Assembly: GCA_007922305.1 (NCBI GenBank)
Contig: ML677366.1
Coordinates: 15,662,338-15,726,337 of the forward strand
Source: Dermatemys mawii
Taxonomy: Eukaryota; Chordata; Testudines; Dermatemydidae
DNA: 64,000 nucleotides
Reading direction: 5' to 3'
In this document: in pieces, positions 1 to 13,086 of the stretch
Position numbering within the stretch: the stretch's first letter is position 1
How the letters are laid out: each line of letters opens with the position of its first letter
Notes under the pieces: model-generated
Told to the model about the DNA's origin: nothing
Databases searched by the model: none
Seen by the model: the letters and a program-made list of their open reading frames with translations, nothing else
Position numbers and translations under genes: made by a program

Positions 1-294
1 GGGCATTGTGATGTACACACAGGAAACCTATGATACATTGCACAAGTTCTATTCAGCAATCTGGTGGAGTCTTACATACTGTCATTCTCAATTACTTTAG
101 ATATATTTATATTTCATTCTGAATATTAAAACAGAGGAAATAATTCTTCTACCTGTAGTTAGGTCCTGGGAACAAATACTGTAAAAAATGTCAGTCAGAA
201 GGTGTTTCTGAGTTGCAGAATAGAGAGTGTATTTAAGGCTAGATTCTGCAGCCATTACCCATAATGAACAGCATTTACTCATGAACAGTCCCTT

Positions 295-345
295 TTCACT
301 CGGGTGGTAAAGTCTTGGGCATTTATATCCAGGGGTTCCATGTTC
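295..345 (+). repeat. Possible tRNA-derived SINE head
   Basis: The stretch has a tRNA-like arrangement: an A-box-like GTGGTAAAGTCTTGGGC, then about 20 bases later a B-box-like GGTTCCATGTTCAATCC. The sequence after it is unremarkable. It is probably an old fragment, and the match is by eye only. Confidence 0.35.
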
Positions 346-843
346 AATCCCCACTGCCAGCAATTCAGTCTGGGGTATGATGTTACAAATGGTGGCCCAT
401 ATAGGGAATTGAGCTTGGGTGGTGAATCTCTGAAGTTCAGGAAGAGCTTCCCTCTCTAGGGGAAGTGTGTAACCACCTGACTGTAGTGCTCAGTGGGACT
501 TCTCAGGTGAGTAAGTGCTAATTACTAAAGCTAAAGGTTTTAGGATCTGGCCCTTATTTGTTGAATATTAACATTACTATGAGTCTTTTAAGAATATGGA
601 GAGTAGACACCCTTCTTCCTAGGCTGAATCCCCTTTTCAGTGCCCATTAAAAATGTATGCTTTCAACAACTTTTTCAACAAATAACGGTGCTGCCAAAAA
701 GACTGGGTGTCTGCAGGGGCTGAGCACAGTTAGCTCCCATAAGCTCGTAAATACTTAACACTTCTCAGAGTCAGAGTCAGTGCTGGAGACTTTTCTGTAT
801 ACTAGTCACCACTAAAGTTCCTAGCTTCTCAAGTCTAGGATGT

Positions 844-1639
844 GTCTAGCACAGGCGTGGGCAAACTTTTTGGCCCGAGGGCCACACTGGGGTTGCAAAA
901 TTGTATTGAGGGCCGGGTAGGGAAGGCTGTGCCTCCCCAAACAACCTGGCTCCACCCCCTCCACTTCCCGCCCCCTGACTTCCACCGTCAGAATCCCCAA
1001 CCCATTCACCCCCACTGCTCCTAGTCCCCTGACCCCTTCATCCCTAACCACCTCCCAGGACCCCACCTCCTATCCAGCTTCTCCTTTTCTTTGTCCCCCT
1101 GACTATCCCTCCCAAGACCCCCCACTCTAACTGCCCCCCAGGTCTTCTCCCTCTGCCCCAACTGCCCTGACCCTTATCCACACCCCTCCTCCCTGAAAGA
1201 CCCCCCAGGATTCCCATGCCTATCCAACCACCTCTGTTCCCTAACCCAGGATCGCCCTCCCCAGAGCCACCACCCCATCTAACCTCCCCCTGCTCCCTGT
1301 CCCTTGACTGCCCCCCAGGACTCCCTGCCCCTTACTGTGCCACTCAGAGCAGCATGTCTGGAGGCTGCGCAGCCCACTGAAGCCAGACATGCTGCCCTGC
1401 AGAAGCTTGCTGCCCCACCTCTTTACCATGCCACTCAAAGCGGCAGGAGCTCAGACCCTGCCAGAGCCAGCTACACCGCTGCAGCGCTGTCCAGGCGGCG
1501 GTTTGGCTCCAGGGGAGGGGAGAAGGCAGGGGACGGGACAGGGGCAGCCTTCCCGGCCGGGAGCTCAAGGCCTGGACTGGACGGTCCTGCAGGCTGGATG
1601 TGGCCCGCAGGCCGTAGTTTGCCCACCCCTGGTCTAGCA
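844..1639 (+). mobile_element. Non-autonomous hAT element, copy 1, with 8-bp target duplication
   Basis: The 780-bp element at 852-1631 begins CAGGCGTGGGCAAAC and ends GTTTGCCCACCCCTG, which are near-perfect terminal inverted repeats. It is flanked by the identical 8-mer GTCTAGCA at 844-851 and 1632-1639. The interior is GC-rich with repeated CCCCTGAC/CCCCAGGA words, and it has no transposase. The open frames of 60-155 codons in the interior are composition artefacts. Copies 2 (44773-45476) and 3 (50738-51397) belong to the same family. Confidence 0.9.
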
Positions 1640-4600
1640 GTAATATAGGACTGTGCCAAAGTGTACAAATGATCATCTCCCAGTTCCTTTGCTTAAAAGG
1701 TAAGTTTTGGTTGTTATTTTTTAAACCACAGAAATGTTCTTGTAACTGCATTTGTTCAGAATAACGGTTAGATCCTTTATTGGTATCCCTGGAGTATATC
1801 CTCAAACCCACTTCCCAGTTTCCAAGTGATATTTTTTGAGAATGGACCAGGTATCAACTACCAACAGTTCTTGGGATATTTCCATAATAAGAAGCAAACA
1901 TTTCTATTTCCTTATTTCCCATGGGTTGCAAACGTGCTACGTTAATATTAAAGAAAATGAACCCCTGCCTGTGAACAGAGTCAGGATTCAGATTGCTTGC
2001 TTGATATAAAAGTCGTTAACAGCTGGCAAATACAGGATGTGAATTCTGGCCTTCAGGAGCAGAGAACAGCTATGCAGTAGTTAGATGACCTCCCAGACTA
2101 TATCTAAGAGTAATATATTTGTTTGTAGACAAGAAAGTTGCCCATATACAAGACTTACTCCTTATACTTATCTTCATTTTGGTATATAAAGATATAGAAC
2201 TGTTTACTAAAACTTATTATTTTAGTCAATCTCCCAGTCTTTCCACATGCCCCGATGCTTGTTATATTTTCCTAAAGAAAATCATAATTTCTCAATAAAT
2301 GATAGATAAAAGGAAAGGAGACGTTTGAATGGAATATAGGATATTTAATACTCAATACATCTAAATGCTTGCAAACCCAACAGAAAATTAAGGATGGAAT
2401 TAGGGAGTACTAGAGCAACTGTGGAAGAGAATGTTTAGTCTTAGAAAGTCCATCCGCTGACGGAAAAGGAAAGAGGAAAGATTAATCAAATGGAACACTA
2501 CAGAACAGTTCACAAGAAAATGGAATAATCAAGAAAAGTCCCAGGAGCTCTTCATTCAGCAGGTAAATGGAGAATTTAAATATATTTTTTCAGTTAAAAT
2601 AATCAGAACAGTTTTAAAAATAGACATTCCAAACACTTAAAAAGAACACAAACTGGCCTCACTGCGGTGAGTAGTGCCCTGTGGAAGGATCCCTGCAGCC
2701 ACACACAGCCTCATTGACTTCAATGGGGCTCCGCTCAGCCACAAATATCTACTATTGCAGAATTCCTTGCAGGACCGAGGCCTAAAAAATCTTCACACAT
2801 ACTGTAAATTATGCAGTCTTTTAGTTTTTATTATTGTTTTCCTGACACTTTCCTTTACAAAACTCTGTTTTCAGTTGGATATAACTTTGCCAAATTTTAA
2901 CCATTTGGGTTGAATGTTTTCATGCTGGGTGTCTGCCTGAGGCAGATTCTTGTTTGTTTGTTTAATTTAATCAAGAACAGTTTAGCTATTTCTCAGAATG
3001 AGGCTAGGAAAAAATAAGTTATTTTCCCATGTTAAAAAATTCTTACAACCATTTTGTTGAGACATTCTAGCACCTCCATGCTTTAGAGCAGGGTCTTGAA
3101 ATTTGGCAGGAGGGTCACTCTGTTGTCAGGCATATACCTTTTGCTGTCCCTCTGAAAATCATTGAAAATTTGACCGAATTATGAGTTCACAATGCTTAGT
3201 AGAGAGTTGTTAGCGTTTGGCAGCTAAATTCTCCAAATATTTCATTTGTACTGAGCATGCTCCATTCTAGGGCTACGATGGCTGAGCAGGACTTTCCCTG
3301 CAATACCTCTTATTGGCAGACAGATTGCTGTGGTGACTGGCACAAGAAGTGAGGGCAGAGAGACTTCTCAGTATTCTCAAGCTTCCCACTGTTGTGCTCA
3401 GGCGGCAAGAAGGAGAAAGAGAAATAGGTTGATTGGAATGCAAAGAGGGTGAGAAGCTGAGTCTATGAAGGTGGTAAGTCAGGGAGAGTGAGACAAAGCG
3501 TCCAGACAGGAATGGGAAGAGGAGCTGAGGAGGGGTTATGTGGGCTGAGCCAAGGAATCAAGGGAGAATGGAGGACTAAGACATGGACCTGAGGAGGACT
3601 GGGGTTGTGGCAGTTAGGCACTGAGATGCTTTTGAAAAACACACTAAGTGCCTATCTGCTTCTTTAATCTCCTAAATACCTTTAAAAGTATGGCCCATAC
3701 TCTCTGCTGAAGTCAATAGAAGTTTTGTCTCCCAGGGACTTCAGGAGCAGGCCCTCTGCAGTGACTAAAACAGCAGCTCTGAGCAATGTTAACCAATCAT
3801 AATACATACTCAGGGTGCCTCCTGATAGGCTACAAGTGACTTTGGTGAAAACTCTTAATAACCTTTGCATCAGACAATATATGCCCCTCGATTGGCACTA
3901 AAAATAATAAATTTCTTTCTGGACTTGTAATTCAATCTCCCACTTCAAATGCAACTTTAAAAAAAATGGTTACATGCCAAAAAACTGTCCAGATTTTCTG
4001 ATGAGGAATTTCAGAATGTATGTAACAATATACTGATCATGACTACATATTTCAGTAAATATAAACATTTATTGTTCCTCAAGATAACAAGCATTTTTTT
4101 TCAGTCCTCATTAACCCCTCAGGTAAAGAAATCTTGATGTTCAAGAGAAGTGAATTCCTGGTTAAGGGTGAATTGGATTTGTCTGATATTATTATTTATA
4201 CAGATAAAACAGGAGAAGCAATAGGAAACCAAGAGAAAGCACAATAAAATGGTGGAAGGGAAAATCCATAAGGATACAAGAGAAGATAAGATCAGTGATG
4301 TCAGAAAAGATAGGCATTTAGGATACAAAGCAGTAGGTTCATCTCTAGGTGAAGGGAACAGACAGTTAAATTAGGGTGCAGTTTGAGAGTTTCTGTGCTC
4401 ATTAGCAAGACAGGCAACAAGGCCCATGGTTCCTCACTTTTAGAAATATTAGAAACTTTTAGACACATTTATCCTTCCTGACATCTCAAAGATATTATAT
4501 ATTACATTTTAACTATCTTTATTGAGTCTGTTTATTTAACTTTTTGGATGTATCTGCTAGTGTGCTAGCACCAAGCAAAGAGTAGGCCTGAGACAAAGAT

Positions 4601-5959
4601 AACAGAGAGCCCAGTACACAACTATTAATTCTCCCTTGGAGGATAGTCTGCAGCTGACTCAGCAGAGAAAACAAACAGTGTTTTCTTCTATGCATCCTTA
4701 CTCCAGTCGCATTGGCTTATGGTGATTGACCACATGACATGTTAGTATCCTTCTACATTGTTTCTGCCCTCCAGATGAATGAATGAGGAATCCCTTTCTG
4801 TCAGTTAATCAAGGGATTGCTGGGAGATTTTCATACCCCGTTTCTCCTCCTCCTGGTGTGCTGGTAGGCTTTCCCAGTGATATTCTAAAACTGAAGAAAA
4901 ATAATGGGAAGCCTATACTGCTTAGGTTATCTAGCCATTTTGCCCAGAGCATCCTGTGGCATGCTCCCATAATGGAAAACAATTAGCAAGGTAGGAAAAA
5001 TTCACTTGCAGCCTTCTATTCAAAAAAATAAGATTTAGGACTTTAAACACTTTCAGATAGAGGCTTTCAATGTGTGAAACGATGAAGGGGAAACGGAAAG
5101 GAGGAAAGAGGAAGACAAGGAGGAGGATGACATGCCGACTTACCTTTGGTGTTCTAATCCAACCCAACATTAAACTGATCATCTAACAGCACCAGAGGCA
5201 AATGCAGGCAGGAAAGGAGATTACATGTCTTCTAAATGTGCAGGCATTCAGCTTCATCTAGTTGTATGGAGCACTTTGAGATACTTGCAAGAATCCACCT
5301 GTATGTAAATGTCGTAGATGAGGTATGACAGCCACAAAAATTCTCTTTATAGAGTCTGTTGTTCCCTAAGTCTCTGTGTATAACCCTCATTGATGTTAAT
5401 GTTTCAAGGTGGTGTCCTTTGGCAGGCAGATATATATAATATGTCTTTCTCAATAGTAGTCAATCCATTACACAATCATAAAGGACTCTGAGGAATCAGC
5501 AAAAACAGACAACATTCTCTTTGCACATTCACATAAGAGAATAACTACTTGCTAAAGATTAATTTTGCTTTTGTCGTGAAGACTGGATTTCCACATTCCT
5601 CAGTTTACTAGTTCTACTTAAAAAGAGTTTCAATGAGACTTTTCTTTGTCTATGAATCATGTATGTTCCCCCCAGAATTATTTTTCCTGTCAACAGTAGG
5701 GAACTCAGGTCATTTAAGCAGCAGAACAGTTTCAGTAATCTAGTGTCCAACTAAAACTTCTTTCACTCAGATGATGATGTTTACCTTGGCAATTAAAAAC
5801 CTTATTGAGATATTTATTTTGTTTATAAACTCTTAATGATTTAAAGTCTCCTAAAGGAGACTTTTCTCATAATAAATCTTATTCTGTAGGAGCAAATGCT
5901 CTAGAAATCTCTCAAGGATGAATCTTGTTGGCATGAGAAAAATTATGTGCCAGATATTT

Positions 5960-6038
5960 GGCTGGTGTAAGTCAGCATAGCTCTGTTAAGTCAACAGAGC
6001 TACATGAATTTATACCAGCTGAAGTGCTCACCCAAATG
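5960..6038. repeat. Short palindromic MITE-like repeat (TCAGCATAGCTCTGTT type)
   Basis: This is an imperfect palindrome. GGCTGGTGTAAGTCAGCATA then AGCTCTGTT on the left pairs with AACAGAGCTACATGAATTTA then TACCAGCT on the right. Related palindromes occur near 56700 and 63090. No target duplication is resolvable. Confidence 0.55.
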
Positions 6039-6518
6039 GTGTCTGTTTAAATTTATTGAGATTTATCTGTTAACATGTTATCTAAGCAATAAATTATCAG
6101 TCTTGCTCATGGAAGGAAGAAAACATAACCAACCAGAGCAGACATCAATCATTCATGAGTAAGAAACATATGCACTTCAAAGTACATTAAAAGATCAATA
6201 ACTCTAGCATAAAAGATAATGATGACATGTAGGTAACACATTTGTAGGTAACACACATAAATCAGAGACTAAAATAGTTCTCAGTTATCTAAATTATAAG
6301 TAACATATTTCATTAGTCGTGTCCCACTCTTTGATTTATGGTTCTCAACAGATATTTAGAATTCAGATCTTATTCTCCACTCTCCTTCTCCTGAAAGTTG
6401 TGATTTGGTTGTAATCATTTCTAGAAAGATATTCTCCTGATATTTTTTTGATTATCATTTGGTTTAAACCTCAGACTGGATTTTTCAGTTATCCAAAGCC
6501 ATAAAGTATACTTTCAGA

Positions 6519-6634
6519 GGCGGATTCCCATTTACATTAAGGCCTCCTTGACACTGCCATTTATGCCCACTTTAAGTCCTCTTTACACTCCCAGGACAGT
6601 GTAAAAAAGCCTCAGTGTAAATGAGAATCAGGCC
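6519..6634. repeat. Short palindromic MITE-like repeat (GATTCTCATTTACAC type)
   Basis: The left end GGATTCCCATTTACATTA is complementary to the right end AGTGTAAATGAGAATCAGGCC. The element is about 115 bp and non-coding. Sister copies lie at 9220-9297, 38965-39082 and 58518-58664, in unrelated flanking sequence. Confidence 0.6.
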
Positions 6635-7117
6635 TTGTATGTAGTTTGGTGCATATCTTTTGTATTTCACCATGTGTAAGTGTTATTCTGCTACCATTAC
6701 CCACATTGATAGTACTTTACTCCTGAATGGTCCTATTAAAATTGATGTAACTATTTATATGTTCTGGGATTATTCAATCTGAGTTAACAATTTTGACTCA
6801 TCAGAAATAATGGAGTCTTATGCAGTCATGCAGAATTACTTTTTGCTAGAGATGCTTTGGCTCACTTTGACAAAAATAAAATGTTTTGATGCATTGTGCG
6901 CGTTCCAACGCTGATGGACTCCATTTAAATTTAATTCATTATACTGTTCAGGGTCCTTCAAGAGGAAAGTGTTTTTCTAATGGATGTTTCTGCTTGTAGC
7001 AAGTGTGATAGTGTAGGAGATACAACAATCATGAGGACTGTTGCAGAACAGAGTACAGAATGTAGAGACAGCTGAATGTGTGAATCTGATGGTATCAGAA
7101 CAGCCATTTGGAATAGA

Positions 7118-7736
7118 TAGGGCCCTATCAAATTCACAGACCATTTCATGATCACAGGATTTTAAAAATCATAAATTTCATGATGTCAGCTATTTCAGTC
7201 AGAAATGTCATAGCGTTAATTGTAGGAGTCCTGCCCCAAAAAGGAGCTTGTAAGGGGGAATGTGTCGCAAGATTATTGTGGGGGGGGTGGTTGCAGTACT
7301 GCTACTTTTACTTCTGTGTTGTTGCTGGGGGAAGCACTTCCTTCAGAGCTGGGCAGCCTGAGAGTAGCGGCTGCTGGCCGGGATCCTAGCTCTGAAGGCA
7401 GAGCCGCCACCAGCAGCAGCACAGACGTAAGGATGGCATAGTATGGCATTGTCATCCTTACTTCTGTACTGCTGCTGGTGGGATGCTGCCTTCAGAGCTG
7501 GGCACCCAGCCAACAGACACACTCTTCAGCCATCCAACTCTGAAGGCAGCCCTGAAGTAAGGGTGGCAATACCACGCTCCCCCTCACAATTCCCTTTTGC
7601 GTCAGGACCCCCAGTTTGAGAAACATTGGTCTCCCCTGTGAAATCTGTATAATATAGGGTAAAAGCACACAAAAGAAACACCAGATTTCACAGTCCATGA
7701 CACATTTTTCATGGCTGTGGATTTAGTAGGGCCCTA
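7118..7736. mobile_element. Non-autonomous DNA transposon with TAGGGCCCTA ends
   Basis: The terminal inverted repeats TAGGGCCCTATCAAATTCAC and, on the other strand at the far end, TAGGGCCCTACTAAATCCAC bound 619 bp. Flanks GGAATAGA and TGAATAGG agree at six central positions, consistent with an eroded 8-bp duplication of hAT type. The interior (about 7310-7560) contains inverted copies of a GCTCTGAAGGCAG-like module that can fold back. No protein is encoded. Confidence 0.75.
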
Positions 7737-9219
7737 TGAATAGGTATTGTAGTTGGTACATGCTTTTCTGAAGTGAGCTGATGGAAGAGGTATGAGGATG
7801 CAAAAATGAAGCTGTCGTCTGTGTGACTATTATGCTGTTTGTTTCAACCTCTTTGGGCTGCACGCTTAAAAGCGATGTGATAAGTTCCTCTGGGAGTAAG
7901 CAATATCTGATGGCACGTATCAATCTGATAGCCTGTTTTGTTAACTAGCTTTTGATAGTTATATTTAGTGTTTTTCCATTTTCTGCTTAAAATGACGTTT
8001 TTAGTTGTGAAATCTGGAGTACATAGTGTACTCCGTGAAAGAATATTATACAGTACAGATGAATCCCTGAAAAAATTCAGGGTGGATGGAGCTCTGATCA
8101 GAAGTAGCACCTTCTCATTTCCCTTTTAATCTCTTCTCTTCCTGCTTTTCCTTCCCTCTCCTAGTGCTTCTCGAAATGTTCAGTTCATTGTTAAGTGGTG
8201 GGATTGTGACATCAGAGAAACTCAGCACTTTCTTCTTCTCTCCCACCCATTTTTCTCTGCGGCTGCCCTACCATCAGGTTGCAGTTAATGGTGGGATTGG
8301 GGCATTAGTGGTAAATAGGTGACATGGGAGTATTATCTTTTACAGAGCCTTCTACTTTACTGTGCAAGTTTCAGTTGTTATTCTTATCCCTTTAGTAGAC
8401 CAGTTTGACTGAAAATGAATTGACAGCTTGAGGCTCCAACACACTATACACTCCACATGAGGCATCTGCTGAAACTGACTTGTTATGCAAGGTTATTTAA
8501 TTTACAATTTAATCTAACTAGTCAGCTCCAAAATCACATGGCCCAAAAGTGCAACTAAAACTAGCTTTAGGGATATCCAGTCACAGATAATTCCTGTCTC
8601 TCTTTTCCTTTTTTACTTTTCTCATCAGGAATCCTATATGCCTGTTTCTTTAGTCTATTTAATTTTTTATCTCACTTTGGTTCATTTTTTTCTTCTTCTT
8701 AGTATTCACTGCTAGCCCAGTTTTTCTGCAGGTCTTCACTCTGTTCTTTGAATGTCTAGTTTCCTGTGGTTGAAATGCATGTTTATCTAGTAACTGACGT
8801 ACGCTTTTGCCCTTCCAGGTCTTATCACTGTGTCTGTGATTGTTGTACAGCCTTTCATGAAGTTTACTTATTCACCAAATAACATTTTATATTTGGTAAC
8901 CTCTCATTAGCTTGTACCTGAACCAGTGCTGGAATTGAGCTAGCAGATATAGGAGGACCTACTTTCATTTAGTCTGTTCTCTAAAAGAGAGACTAGCATA
9001 ATTCCAGTGCACACTACACAAAGCAAATGAAGAAATTCTGACCATTCATTCGTATTTAATGAGTCTTCTCTTTGCCAATGGTTCAATCAAATCTGAAGGA
9101 GTATTTTTTAATAAATACTTCAAGAGACAGAAAGCACCCGCTAGTTCGTATAATCCTGTTCTATACAATCCAGCTGCATTTTGTATATAAACTGTGGCTG
9201 GGATTAATGAAAGATGATT

Positions 9220-9297
9220 CTGAATCACATTTAAATTAAGATCCTTTATCCTGCTAGTGAGGTGTAAAGAAGCTCCGCATAAATGACAATTAGGCCC
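9220..9297. repeat. Fragment of the GATTCTCATTTACAC palindromic repeat
   Basis: Diverged copy: GATTCTGAATCACATTTAAA at the left and CATAAATGACAATTAGGCCC at the right form the same inverted ends as at 6519-6634. Confidence 0.45.
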
Positions 9298-10108
9298 CAT
9301 GTGTCTAAATCCCCTGAGTGACCTTGAAAATCTTAACCTGTATATTATAATTTCCTGCAAATCATATCCCAAAATTACTAGGGTTAAACAGTACACGACA
9401 TAAGACAGTATGTACGCCCAATAACAAAAATAAAGCCAGTACTTTTGGAGGATAGAGATTTCAGTGATATGGGTGTGAAAAAAAATAAATTGATACGAGA
9501 ACTGAGGAGGGATAGATTCAGGAGATTTATTCTAGAGATCTGGAGCTGCAGATCAAAAGGCCATAGCACCAACTGTGATGAGATTGTGTAAGGTAGGGAA
9601 GTGACCGGCGCTGTTATGAGAAATGGTGAAAGATGTACTGAAAGACACAGGGAGAAAAGGAATGAGGAAAAGAGAAAGGGCAAGATACCAGAGAAGTAAG
9701 GAGAGGTATTGAGTTATTATTACAGATTAGGGAAATAATAGCATGAAAGAAGGAAGCCAATGCTTGGCAGAGAAAAGAATGAGAGGAAAGAGCGTGTTGG
9801 GTGGGTGACCGATTAACGTTTAGAAGACTGACAGCTATATTCATCCTCCCTATTCTGTACAAAGGACGCAGTAAGTATTCTTTGTTCCTGTGCTATTGTG
9901 GCCTATGCAGTGCTATATAAATGGTAACATCCTTCATCACTACAGAACAAAATAATTTGTTTCCCTTTCACGCTCAGGAAGACTTCTAGATGCAAGGTAC
10001 CTGTGATCACCATCCTATTTATTTTTTTGTTATACTCTTAGACTATTTGAGATGCGTTTCCCATAGATAAAACTATTTGAAATTATCTTGTTTCAATTTC
10101 TTATACAG

Positions 10109-10288
10109 GCGCCATCATTGCCCTCATAAATCCACAGGGATTTATGATACTGGAGGACAACCTTGCCTCATGACAGAATACGTGGAAAAATATCCCCAGT
10201 ATGGCAATGTCCCTCCACCCCAGAGTCTTAAACCAAAGGAGGAGTACCAAGCACATCATGGAAGAATGGAAGGAATCACTACATTTAA
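10109..10288 (+). CDS. SAXO2: SAXO2, coding exon 2
   Basis: SAXO2 is a stabilizer of axonemal microtubules that binds doublet microtubules of cilia and flagella through repeated Mn modules. This 180-bp exon starts after the acceptor TTATACAG in phase 2 and ends at ACATTTAA|GTAAGT. It encodes about 60 residues: the end of the Cys-rich head (GRHHCPHKSTGIYD), then TEYVEKYPQYGNVPPPQSLK and the first clear Mn unit ending GRMEGITTFK. The match to vertebrate SAXO2 is close by recall (KYPxYGNVxPPxSLKPK and GRMEGITTFKSDY). It is nearer SAXO2 than the paralogue SAXO1. Confidence 0.9.
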
Positions 10289-11241
10289 GTAAGTATTTTG
10301 AAGCATTGTTTTGGAATTGATGTTATTCTACAGTGTCCTCATATTTTTTCATTTAGGGAAGACAGCTCTGTTTAATGGAATAATTTTCCACTGTGAAATA
10401 ATTTGATTATTCATTCTCTTCAAGGATATATATGCATACAGTTTGAGTATAAGATGACACAAGTCAATCATGTTTTAGAGTTGGCAGATGACATGCAAAG
10501 GATTTTTTTTTGTCCTTTGGGGATTCATTTTTATCTCTAAAGAAGAGCTGAAATTTTTTTTGTGGTTGGGGTGGTTTTTCTGCTTGTTTTATACATTAGA
10601 AATCCAGGTCTCACTAAAAGTCAGTACTTGTGTGCTGAAACAATCTTTTGCATGCAGCTATTGTACCTGTTTGGGTGCCCAAGTATCCAATGTGCACATA
10701 CAAAAGCAGTTACCCAGGAAAATGATTAATCTTTTTGCACTCAGTTCTCCATCTGCACTATTTAAATAAATACTTAGCCCTAAATTAAGTTTAATTTTTT
10801 CCCCTGCGTTCTGTCTACTTACTGATTGATCACTTTTTATATAACTGCATAGAAGTTTTTCAAGTCGGATAAGGTGTGAAACAATACTGAAATCAGATTT
10901 ATTTTATTTCTAAGAGTTTAGAAATACAAATATGTGTTAAATTATGAAAAAGGTAAATTGCTGTCAGGTTTGAAAAAGGGATTCCACCACCTTACTACGT
11001 ACAAAGAATACTCCATATGTCAACACTCAAAATATCTGTTGAATGATTGTTTTCTCATTGTTGATCCTGTGATGTTGATGATGCTGATCCTAAATCAGCA
11101 ATTGCTTTCAAAGAGTTAACATTTTAGTCCTTCCACAATTGATACGATGTAGTTTTTGTGGAGTTTCTATACATGGAAAAAATGTCACAAATGTCTCAAT
11201 CAGAAAAAGATAACATTGTGAAGCACATTTCTCCTTTTCAG
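10289..11241 (+). other. SAXO2: SAXO2 intron between coding exons 2 and 3
   Basis: Intron of 953 bp with GT donor (GTAAGTATTT) and AG acceptor (CTCCTTTTCAG). It is AT-rich, and no repeat or RNA gene was recognised in it. Confidence 0.85.
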
Positions 11242-11444
11242 ATCTGATTATCTTCCATACGATGTTGTAAATCGACCTCTTCGGGTACAAGAAGAGTATA
11301 AACCAAAACTCGGAGAGACTGATTTTGGAACTACATACAGGAGAGATTATAATCTTCATAAAATACAACCAGTGACATTAGTAAGACCTTTAGAAAGAAA
11401 ACTCATTAAGGGAGGAAAATTAGACACCATACCAACCTATCAAG
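11242..11444 (+). CDS. SAXO2: SAXO2, coding exon 3
   Basis: This 203-bp exon enters in phase 2 and leaves in phase 1. Joined to the previous exon it reads TTFK|SDYLPYDVVNRPLR, continuing the frame without a break. It encodes two more Mn-type units, TTYRRDYNLHKIQPV and the start of IPTYQ|DDYRSW. Units are about 34 residues long, with a T-T/x-aromatic-x-x-D-Y/F core and a Pro-rich spacer. The acceptor is CTTTTCAG and the donor AAG|GTAATT. Confidence 0.9.
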
Positions 11445-13086
11445 GTAATTACATGTGCCATTTTTAGAGAGAGAAAGAGCCACAATGATGATAGTATTCT
11501 GAACTGCCATATTGGAGTTGAGTTTTGATTTCTGACTGTGGTCTTTTACTCTCTGGCCCAATAGGTGACAGTAGTGAAGAGGGAATATGCTGTTTCTCAG
11601 CAACGGATTCTATTAATTTAAGAATTAACAGTAATAGGCTCTGAAAGAGAAGCCCTCTTCAGGTTTCCCTAACTGGAATGAGGGCAGCTGTTAGACTGTG
11701 GCAGAAATATAGGAAACCAGCTAAGGGAATGAGAGAGAAACTTTGGGTTCTAATGCTAGTCATAATCCAAGCAAATCTTCTAGATACATATGGACAAAAT
11801 TGTAATTCTTTTGGTAAGAAAGATTATTAAACAATGTCAAACAGAAACATTTTAATATTATTATAGATGTAATGTGCCAAGAGTCTCGCTTTCCTGCTTT
11901 GCTGCTGGAGTTAATTGAAGCTTTGGATATCAATAATATTTAACAATGCTTTTTGAAGAGCCATCATTTGGTACAACCCAGGTGTTTTCAGACTCGGCAT
12001 GGTGATGGGCACCTTCTGAATCCAGTTTTTAGAATGGGACTGGAGCTTGCTGGAAAAACAATATACCTTATTTTAAGACCATCCCTGTCTCTATTATGAG
12101 GTCCAAGCATACCTTAGCTTCCATTGTGGTGGAGTTCACAATTACTGTTTTTCTACATAGACTGATGAAAAACGTGATTTCAGATTTGTCTTTAATATAT
12201 ACTTGGTATAGCATTCTGCTGATGACCTGTTTCAACAAGATGATCTTCTGTTACTTATTGATGCAACAGTTCCTAAATAGCCTCCCTGCAGATTATCCTG
12301 ACAAGTTACCTTGGTATACAAAAAATACTTTGCATATGAGATGTTGTATTTCATAATGTGATTGTAGCACATCTGCTCTACAATCCAGATTAAAATATCT
12401 GAATGTGGATTATGAGCTATGACCTATTAGAGCTGCCTGCATGAAAGGCAAGAGATGCTCTGATGGTAAAGACTAAGGCCACTGGACAAGAAGGAAAAGA
12501 TACTTAAAATGCTGAAGATCAGGTGAGGCTACTCAGAGTACGAAGTTAGAAGAACTGGGGTAGAGTAAGTAGAAGTGAAGAGCACGTAGTTGCAAAAGTA
12601 CTAAAAAGAATTGGGCAGCATTGGGCTTGGGGGGAAAGAACATCTTTGATAACAATATTATTATTCACCAGCTTCTGTACACTTGTAGTTTAAAATGTCA
12701 CCAGCATCTGTCACTAAAATTATAGTCCATAATTTAGTCACCTTTTGTTTATATGTATTTCATCCACAGTTCTGAGATAAAATGTAGGCTTTTACAGCCA
12801 TAACCTCTGTACAGATATTTATGTGCAACAGAAAACAGAAATCAAATATGTATATAGAAAATATTTCTTTTTTCTAAAATAAATAATCATCTTGTGGTAC
12901 TTGGTGGGGATACAGAACTCCTGTATCTAATAGTAAAACAGAATTATCTTTGTTACTCAAACTCAACTCTTTTGATAAAAAGGGTTGGTGGGGGAAGAAA
13001 TTAGATTTTTTTAACATGGGACAACCACAAATCAATAATAAAACCTATCATCTTTCTTTCTATCAAGTATTGTTTTTGTCTTAAAG
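11445..13086 (+). other. SAXO2: SAXO2 intron between coding exons 3 and 4
   Basis: Intron of 1,642 bp with a GTAATT donor and TGTCTTAAAG acceptor. No transposable element or RNA gene was recognised, and open frames in it are short and unrelated. Confidence 0.8.

Larger units (their letters stand above)
1..10108 (+). other. SAXO2: Upstream part of SAXO2 (probable intron 1) with scattered repeats
   Basis: No coding exon could be recognised here. The first exon found downstream begins in splice phase 2 and lacks only the initiator Met and about a dozen Cys-rich residues known from the family. This stretch is therefore most simply intron 1, perhaps with 5' flanking DNA. I looked for a short ATG exon with a Cys-x-Cys pattern ending in GG before a GT donor and found none. 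The stretch holds a hAT element at 852-1631, a TAGGGCCCTA-ended element at 7118-7736, small palindromic repeats near 5.96, 6.52 and 9.22 kb, and a weak tRNA-like SINE near 0.3 kb. The rest is AT-rich unique-looking sequence. Confidence 0.55.

Noticed and set aside
1304..1811. Open frames of 65-155 codons on both strands
   Set aside because: Most of these lie inside, or extend out of, the GC-rich non-autonomous hAT element 852-1631; equivalent frames appear in the other two copies.
2650..2672. CTGCG|GTGAGT as a donor for SAXO2 exon 1
   Set aside because: It gives phase 1 whereas the next exon needs phase 2, and the preceding codons are not Cys-rich.
8820..8870. Cys-rich codons (TGTGTCTGTGATTGTTGTACA) as the missing SAXO2 first exon
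   Set aside because: There is no start codon at the right distance, no TG(C/T)GG|GT donor, and the spacing of Cys codons does not match the family head.
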